DNA from: Malania oleifera
Taxonomy: Eukaryota; Streptophyta; Magnoliopsida; Santalales; Ximeniaceae
Assembly: GCF_029873635.1 (NCBI RefSeq)
Contig: NC_080420.1
Coordinates: forward strand, 121,590,719-121,654,718
DNA: 64,000 bases
Reading direction: 5' to 3'
Shown in pieces: positions 56,334-64,000 of the stretch. Below the pieces are notes generated by a model. It was not told the DNA's origin and made no database searches. It saw nothing but the letters and a program-made list of their open reading frames with translations. Within the stretch, counting starts at the first letter, position 1. Each line of letters begins with the position of its first letter. Both the position numbers and the translations under genes were made by a program.

Positions 56334-59300
56334 CTGAAAAGACACAAAAAACAAAAGAGACTAAAAATTAAAAATAAGCTATCAAAATATTTTATGCAGA
56401 ACCAATTGGAGTAATTTTGAATTATTCAGAACATGCAGCATATTTAACTACAGGGATAACAAAAAGGACTCGAGAAGGAAAATAATGTCACTTTTAACTT
56501 TTCAGGAATCAGAAATAAATAAATTGACATTTTCAACATGGAAATCACTCAGTCTGTCTAATCCGTGAAGAACTTCTCTAACAATAATTAAAAGAACTTC
56601 AAGAAGTTTTCAATAATCCAGTCTGCACTTTTTTGGTCATAACATTCCGAAAAAGCCCTTCAACATTCACATATAAACACTCAAAATTATATATATCAAA
56701 TATTTAAAAACTTAAAATAGCCCACTAACATTTGTAACCATTTAAAACTACTCATAATTACAGAAAAAATTTAAAAATTTTAAAACATTGTAGCAAAAGC
56801 AACTTTTTCATCCCCTATTAATACCTTCATCTGACTGTCACATAAATTAATACATTTAATCTACAGTTTCCACATTTTAACTTCTCCACTCATAAAACAG
56901 TTTACAGTAACTTCGCTGAGTTGAGATGTAAAGCTGCTGAGTTGAGGTGCTCTTGACTTCTTAACTTCACAGCTCCAAAAAATGCATCATCTTCAAAACA
57001 ATATTAAATCTAATATCAATGCCTCTAACACAATACCAATATTAAGGTACATGAGAACAACAATGGCTCCATCCATATTGGCAGCTAAACTTGTCATGAT
57101 AAAAAACAAATGAATCTATGAAGCCACATGGCAACTTATCAGCGTGGCTTAAGAGACATCTAATGCATGTATCAACAATAATCAGAGGATAACATCGCAT
57201 CAGTATTAGCCTCAAACATCTAACTCCATGCTATAGTTTATGTATTCCTGTCCACAGATTATCATCAGGCTGACAAATAAGAAATTCTATGTTGCTGACA
57301 ACTACAAATTCTAGGTTTCACAATACACCTTGAGAGTTGAGAGTCGGAATTAGCAGAAGTTGGTAGTCAACTCCAAATTTCGCATCATGGTAGAACAACA
57401 TGAACGCATGATAAATGAGGCATAGGCAGCATGAAGCTATTGGTTGTTCAACCTTTCATTTTAGCAATAAGGTAAAGGAAAGAAAAGATGACTTGGAAAG
57501 TATAAGAAACAACCAAAGAAGTTCATCACAGATTCACATCCAGTTACGGCACCCTTTCCATAGAATCAAGGCTTGCCTGTTTTTTCCTTTGGAGTTTGAA
57601 CGAAATTCCATCGTTAGAAGCCAACTCCAATTGTTTATCTTAAGACTAACCACTTAAATATTGAAGACTAGAAAGCAGGGATGCAAGCTAAAACTCCAGC
57701 CTACTGTGAAAAAAGTTAGGTTAAAGGTTCCTTGAACAACACATTGTTAGAATGTGCCTCTAACATGTCAATGTTCGTTGTTGGACTTGAAAAATTACTC
57801 TAAAAATCTTAATTTGGAGGATTCTTCGTATTTTCAGTTCCCTAATTTTTGAGATATCTTGTGCTTCAAGGTATTTCTAGTTTAAGTGGGGTTTTGTAAT
57901 CCTATAATTATGGGATGTTAGGGCAACAGAGTGAAGACCAAATTATGTGAGTATTTGTGTGTAGATGGGGAATACTCAAACATGAGGTGAGCGCGTTGAG
58001 TCAGTACTCCATGTACATCTATTTACATCAATGTTTGTGGGTTTTCTCTTTCATTTGTACATGTAGGCCAAGTGGAAGGACCAAATCACATCAAATCTTT
58101 CATGTATTGTGTGGGTGTTTGCTCACTAATTCATTGTGCAGCTTCGTACACTTAAGCACTTAACTAGTGTCTATTCAAACACTATTACCTCTAGAAAATT
58201 TTGATATGAGAATATGTTAAGCCCCATGGTTCAATGTGCTTGGGCTTGCTACATGAATGAATAACAAGTTGACTCAAAAGCTTAAGCCATCTAGGTCTTG
58301 AGTCAATCCATGTGCAAAAACACTCTTCCTCCCACTTTTATGCAACACACAGGTGGAGGAATTCCCAACAATTTCCCTTGTTGTTGAGTTTTTAGCACTT
58401 CCCCTTGAGCAAAAGCCAACAACCCCTTACAAGTGGGTCCAACTCCCCAATAGTTGCTTGTGCAGGCATTTAGCACCACTTTATTACATTCTTCATGTTG
58501 TATTCTGTATGCCCTATTGCCTTTTGAAGTTTGAACCAGCCCATGTCCCATGTGTTAATCATCCATCTAATCAGTCTACATGACTCTTATTGGCCTTCAT
58601 CATACACTTGGTCCTTCAATTATTAGCATGCAAGAGAATTAACTCTTACACCTCCATTTACATCTCTACTCACCCACTCAACAGCTATTCACACACTAAC
58701 TTGACCAAAAGCTTAAACTATTTAGGCCTCAAACCCATCTATGTGTATTAGGCTACAAGCCACTCTTCCGTCTCATTTCTATTTGATAAGGCAACTCACA
58801 AGTGAAATTCCAGCCAAAATATATCCAAAGTAGATCTGCCCCTGCATGCTTCTTTTCCTACTTTATAATGTTTTTACCAGTTTTAGACACATTTCTTATT
58901 CTCTTTTAACAAGTTATAGAACAGTTTCAAGGCATCTTATTTAAGAGTTATGCAAACAAGACAAGCATTTTCAAGATCACTTTAGTTTAGGACATTTGTA
59001 ATGCTCTATCCAGTTCCTTTGTTTCAGTTTCATGAGCTTCTGTCTTGTGGCAGGAGTTTTATGAGTATTCTTATCAATAGAACAACAATCTTACTCCCTC
59101 TTCGGTTGGTACATATCTTGCAACAAACAATCTGCATATAGTTAAGACTCTAACAATAGAAAATATAGGAATTAAAGAGAAAAAACAATAAAGAACAATC
59201 AGACAGAAGGGAGGGTTTGAATGATCTGGGACAAAATCCTAGGTCTAATATTATACAAGGTGAGGGGGAAAAAATCTACTCAGCCAGCCGACAATACAAG

Positions 59301-60639
59301 AAAAATAGCTAAATCCCTAATGTGGCATTGTTTTGCAGAGACAACCAATGATTCCCGGGAATCTTCATTGATTATCCCGTATTTCCACATTTGATTCATG
59401 TTGTATAACTGGGTATCCCATTGACGAATGGTACATATTCCCGTAACACTCTTCACACGCGAGTGCTTGGTATCCTATTTCTGTTTAAATAGGTGGGTAT
59501 CCAAATTTGCAACCTAAAAGAATTCATTAACCAGAAAAAATACCCTGATTATCTTTTTCAAAAATCCAAAAATAACCTCGAGCATTTATAACCTATTTCA
59601 TTTCCAATCTTGCACCGTCTCCCCCTCTCACTCTCCTCACCATGACTACTCCCTCATTGTCTTCCTCTTATGTTAATTATAATGTTTTTAATGAGTTGGG
59701 TAATTATTTGATATTTTCTTTTATTTTCTAAAATACTATGCAGAAGCTTCTTTTTTTTTCTTTTTGAGTTTATCCAGCTTGAGGATAATTGGTAAATATA
59801 GATCATTTATTATTATTCAAAGGAATAAACAAACCTGGGAATGTCACAATCCCAGAAATCTTCCAATAATATGCTTATAAATCAAACCTGGGAATCCTAT
59901 ATTACAGGTATCAAGATTCCTAGGAATCACAATGCTGGAAGGCATCTGAGAAACCTCAAGCCAAATGCCACATACAATCCAATGCGATCCTTTCACCTTA
60001 AAGGCTTGAAACTCCTTTTGGTATATATATAGGTCCAACAAATATATGGGAAATTTAATCAGGTAGAAACATATAGAAAGGGAATGCTTCTAGGGGTGTA
60101 CAAATATTATTGAAAAGTTAAAAAATCAGATTGTTTTACCTTTTGGTTCAAATTTTCAGTTATGGTTTTAGATTTCAGTTTTTAATTCATATAAACCAGT
60201 TGAATACCTATAAATATTTAATTTATAAGAATTTAGTTTATACATATTTAATTTATAAATTTTTTTCTAAAGATTCAATTTTTGAACATATTAAATTATG
60301 TTTACAAGATTTTAAAATATTAAATTAAAGCAGGGTTAAGAAAATCCTTCAACACTAAAAAATGTATACATCAAATAAAAATTAATATGAACACACAAAA
60401 ATCAAGAATATCAAAATAGACGAATGCTAAACATAACAATATTAATTATTTACTATATCATTGTAGAAATCAAAATATTTGTTGACGAAATCAAGAAATG
60501 CATTCTGAGAGTAAAAAGGAGAAAGACATCTGGAATAATGACCACGGCAACAAATGAACCGAGCCATTCATGAGCTACTACTCGCTTGACTTTATAACAG
60601 TACATTCAAACTCATTTGTTGAGATAAATGGGCAAAGTT
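56334..60639 (-). other. Probable KNOX upstream intron, first part
   Basis: No exon of KNOX1 or KNOX2 type found on the minus strand. The region is AT-rich. Two related stretches near 58255-58340 and 58700-58780 share CAAAAGCTTAA-type and TAGG.CT-type wording and may be parts of an old repeat. Nothing else recognised. Confidence 0.55.
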
Positions 60640-61330
60640 CAAACCAAAATTCACAGATCGCCAATTAAATGAGCTGAGCTTGAACTTAATTATGCTCAGT
60701 TTGCTAGGCTTGCGAGCTGGCTTTTTTAACAACTCATTTAACTAGTTTGCAAGCAAGCTCCTTAATAGCTCGCAGTAGGCTCATGAACTAAGTCATTAAA
60801 TAAGTTCCTGAGCATGTTCATATAAAGATTGTTATTTGACTAGTTTGTGGGACTTCTTTTTCCAACCAGTGAAGAAAGATTCATTAAAGAGAATAGATGG
60901 GATGCCACCCAAGTACATACATCTAAAGGAAATCATCCATGCTGCTGGGTATCCAAAATATCAATAATTGTAAGTGCAAATGAGTCGACTGTAAATGAGT
61001 CCTAAATCAAGTTTCTAAAGCTATTATTTAAAATCTCATTTAAAAACTTGATTTAGGACTCACTTACATTTGACATCTCTTTATATATTTAATTTTTTTT
61101 TTTCAAAACATGTTCCTCTCAATTTACCATTTGTTAAGGACTTGAGCTTGAGTTCTTTAGCTTAAACCGAGCTTTTGAGCTATACTCAAGCTCATCTTGG
61201 TTATCAATATGAAACAAGCCTCACTTGGGTGGCCCTTGTGTCATATAGATGTTAGCCAAGCTCCACCAGTACCTTTTAAAACAAGCCAACTCAACTTGGC
61301 TCGGCTCAGCTCGGCTTGTTTGCAATTTTA
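60640..61330. repeat. AGCTTG/AGCTCG-rich degenerate repeat
   Basis: Short AGCTTGAGCT/GAGCTCGGCT-type words recur in 60660-60810 and 61135-61325. Similar text is widespread in plant genomes and often linked to hAT-type MITEs. No clear ends, so the class is uncertain. Confidence 0.4.
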
Positions 61331-61480
61331 GAATAATCCAAGGACAATGTATATACACTATAACAACATAAATGATTTAATGAGAAACCAAAAACAAAAA
61401 AAACAAAAAGAGAATGCTTATGACGTGAGCAAGCCAAATTAATAATTTGATAGGCTTTCATTGCCAGCTTTTTATGTACC

Positions 61481-61835
61481 ACACACTAGATATTCACTAG
61501 ATCACTCCCTCTTCTCAAAGCCTTCACATCCCCCAAAAAGCATACACGACACAAATAATTTAATTGGAAGAAAAAAATAAATTAAATAACATGACATGTA
61601 TCATACTGATACATGTACACCCAAATTGATTAAGAACTAAAAACTAATTTAAAGCACACAAACACACTAGATATTCACAAGATCACTCCCTCTTCTCAAA
61701 GCCTTCACATCCCCCAAAAAGCATACACAACACAAATAATTTAATTGGAAGAAAAAAATAAATTAAATAACATGACATGTATCATACTGATACATGTACA
61801 CCCAAATTGATTAAGAACTAAAAACTAATTTAAAG
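61481..61835. repeat. 181-bp tandem duplication with internal palindrome
   Basis: ACACACTAGATATTCAC... at 61481 recurs at 61662 with very few differences to 61654 and 61835 respectively. Each unit contains a perfect 10-bp inverted repeat ACATGTATCA-TAC-TGATACATGT (61594-61616 in the first). Confidence 0.95.
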
Positions 61836-62020
61836 GCACAAATGTCATATTGACAGGCTTTCATGATCTTTAATGACATGACGTGTTTGTCTATGTGTGT
61901 ACATGGAAGAGAATTGAATTGAAACCCAAATATATACTTAATTATACAAATTTAAATATTTTTCTTCACTATTTATTTTTACTCTTATTTGGCTTTAGTA
62001 AATTTGTTTACATTCATTAC

Positions 62021-62301
62021 TATTAAAGCTAGATATACATTGTTGGCCCACAACCTAATAACTTAAGCTTTTGGATAAAATGGTAACCTAACATGGTATC
62101 GGAGTTAGTTACCAGAAGGTCCTACATTCTAGTCTCCTTGCTAGTGTTTATTGTGTGGTGTTTAAAAAACTTTTTATTTCCTGCAATGGGTGTTATTTAT
62201 TATGTGCTCATTTGCACGTGTGAGGGAGTGTTAAAACTTGATATACATTGTTGGCTCAACACCTAATAGCTTGAGCTTTTAGGTTAAGTGGTAATCTAAC
62301 A
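62021..62301 (+). mobile_element. Complete 281-bp TRIM (miniature LTR element)
   Basis: Two 73-bp LTRs (62021-62093 and 62229-62301) enclose 135 bp. The primer-binding site TGGTATCGGAGT (62094-62105) directly follows the 5' LTR, and the purine run GTGAGGGAG directly precedes the 3' LTR. A perfect 5-bp duplication ATTAC flanks it (62016-62020 and 62302-62306). The LTRs match at 60 of 73 positions, so it is old. No coding capacity, as normal for TRIMs; it needs proteins from another element. It is among the smallest LTR elements possible, in the size class called SMART. Confidence 0.9.
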
Positions 62302-63350
62302 ATTACTTTACATTTATTATTATTATCAATACTTATTGTTAATATTTTGCTATTATTAATCAATTTATTCATTTCAAGGAGAAAATAATAAAGGAGTGTC
62401 CTTGTTGTTGTTGCTGTTGTTGTTTTGATAGAAAAAGACTGCCATTAACTCAAAAGAGATAAGAAATTACAAAGATAGGAGGATAAGATATCCTCTTAAA
62501 AATAGACAACATACAATTACAATAAAGGCCCCTTCGAATCCCTCTGAAGATCAGATAACAATACTCCTTGAAAAATAATTAATATATAACCATTATTTTT
62601 CAATTATTAATATTATTATTATTAAAATTATTATTAACATTACTTTTTGTCAATGTTTCTTATCATAAATTAGTTTGTAATCTCATTATGTTTGTTATTT
62701 GTTAAGAATATTTTGTTTCGAATTTTTTTAGCTAAAAATTGATAAGAAAACCAAACCAAAACAATTACACTGTACTTGGGATTAGATTTTACAATTTATA
62801 ATGACAATAGGCCAAAACCAATTACAAGCTAGCCGCATGATGTAGCTTTAGCTGCATGCTAACCAAAATATTGGGAGAAATTCAACACAAAACCATTTTA
62901 ACAAACTCCTAAAACATTTTATCCAATAAATTCATCAAAAGCTGAGTTGCAAAGATATCAAAGAAAGGACAGGCAATAATATCTACCTTTTTTGTAATGC
63001 TAATATTTCCATATTTTTATAGAAAAGTTTACTCTTGTCATAGTTACATAATTTTCAAAAAACCAATTAAGTGATTCTTTCGGTTGATAAACATCAAAAT
63101 CCTAAAAAAAGTCCATTAAAATCCTTCATAGTTCAAAGTCCAATGTTTTAAAAAACTCAATTGAGGCTCGCCTTTAGGCAAGGCATGCCTAAAATGCCCT
63201 AAGGCTCAATCTAAATACCAAATCCTTAAAAGGCTTATGCATTTGTTAAAAAGGTATGCCTTTTGTGTCTTTTTAGTTGAGGATTACACATTCTAGATGT
63301 GTGATTCTTAAGTTAGATTTGGCTAGAAAATTTTAACTCTGTGTTTATAT
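62302..63350. other. AT-rich spacer with GTT repeat and degenerate repeat fragment
   Basis: A short GTT/GCT-rich microsatellite is at about 62403-62428. A GCCTTTAGGCAAGGCATGCC-like fragment near 63165-63215 resembles a common plant interspersed repeat. No gene recognised. Confidence 0.5.
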
Positions 63351-64000
63351 AAAAACAAAACAACAAAAAAAAAACCAAGCCTTAAGTCCCACTAGGTGGG
63401 TCGGCTATATAAATTATTTTCCACTAATTTATACGATCATGCACAATTTCTTCCAACAAATTCTTACTGGCTTGCTATGTGGCCTATGTTGCAAGTGCCC
63501 AAACCATCTAAGTCGTCCCTTCCTTATTTTATCTTCTATAGAAGCTACGCCTAAGTTACGGCAAATATGTTCATTTTTTTAATTTATCTTGCAATGTTAT
63601 TCCATTCATCCATCTAAACATTCTCATCTCGACAACTTTCACTTTTTGGATATGTTGTTTCTTAGTTTCCTAACAATCTAATCCATACTCATGACTAGTT
63701 TTATAGCCGTCGTATAAAAATTATCTTTTAATTTTAAGGGTATTTTACAATCATAAAGCACACTTGAAGCACTTCTCCATTTTACCCAACCTGCTTTAAC
63801 TCTATGCATTACATTCTCTTCAATTTCTTCTTCAGCTTGCATAATAGATCCAACGTGTCAAAATCTAAAAGTATTATTTATTTCTACATCATCAAGTTTA
63901 ACTTTGTCTCCAATATTCCTCCTACTATTATTGAAATTACATTTCATATATTTTGTCTTATTTCTACTTATTCTAAAGCCTCTAGATTCTAAAGTTTGTC
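63351..64000 (-). mobile_element. RTE-type LINE, second copy, runs off the right edge
   Basis: Minus-strand sequence matches the RTE remnant at 28877-30290, including VKWRSASSVL-like and LKLKDNFY-like C-terminal text, the conserved 3' UTR near 63375-63420 and an A/C-rich (TTG-like) tail at 63351-63370. The 5' part lies beyond the window. Frames are broken. Confidence 0.82.

Noticed and set aside
62094-62125. tRNA gene or tRNA-derived SINE suggested by TGGTATCGGAGT
   Set aside because: It matches only the tRNA 3' end used as a primer-binding site and directly abuts an LTR; no A/B box pair or cloverleaf is seen.
56334-64000. KNOX1/KNOX2 (MEINOX) exons
   Set aside because: I looked for minus-strand coding of the typical MEINOX wording and found none; the upstream exons probably lie beyond the window.

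Overview
This window is nuclear DNA from a flowering plant, most likely a eudicot. It has two ordinary plant genes: an intact intronless nicotianamine synthase (33157-34080, + strand) and the 3' half of a class I KNOX homeobox gene (two exons at 47139-47297 and 56083-56333, - strand, continuing past the right edge). Almost everything else is transposable elements and AT-rich spacer. The species cannot be named from the sequence.

Left third (1-27987): one large nest. A Ty3/gypsy element of chromovirus type (Gypsy-1; its 5' LTR lies outside the window, its 3' LTR is 25263-27987) was split by a SIRE-type Ty1/copia element (Copia-1, 362-17683), by a solo LTR of a second copia family (17960-20026) and by an unclassified 1.7 kb insertion (21033-22698). 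Copia-1 was in turn invaded by three copies of a gypsy-like LTR, here called LTR-A (1020-3186, about 7480-9167, 12335-14307), and by a Copia-2 LTR plus leader (4272-about 7479). Several of these carry exact target-site duplications. All coding parts are fossil.

Middle (27988-45760): AT-rich spacer with an RTE-type LINE remnant and a long TC/TA microsatellite, then nicotianamine synthase, a MITE candidate, an almost full-length L1-type LINE (35821-44045, 12-bp target duplication) whose RNase H domain is split by a fourth LTR-A, and a short 5'-truncated L1 (44606-45744).

Right part (45760-64000): the KNOX gene. The intron inside its homeodomain is about 8.8 kb and holds a copia reverse-transcriptase fragment, a 2.07 kb Copia-2 solo LTR, a gypsy remnant and an L1 remnant. 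Upstream of the ELK exon, 7.7 kb contains no recognisable KNOX1/KNOX2 exon and is probably another long intron. It includes a complete 281-bp TRIM-type miniature LTR element, a 181-bp tandem duplication and a second RTE LINE at the right edge.

The most unusual signals are regulatory rather than coding. Clusters of GTCGAC-centred palindromes sit just upstream of the TATA box in three different LTR families. A 63-66 nt exon-like block flanked by splice-site consensus is preserved in all four LTR-A copies. A 46-bp inverted repeat lies between ORF1 and ORF2 of the L1.
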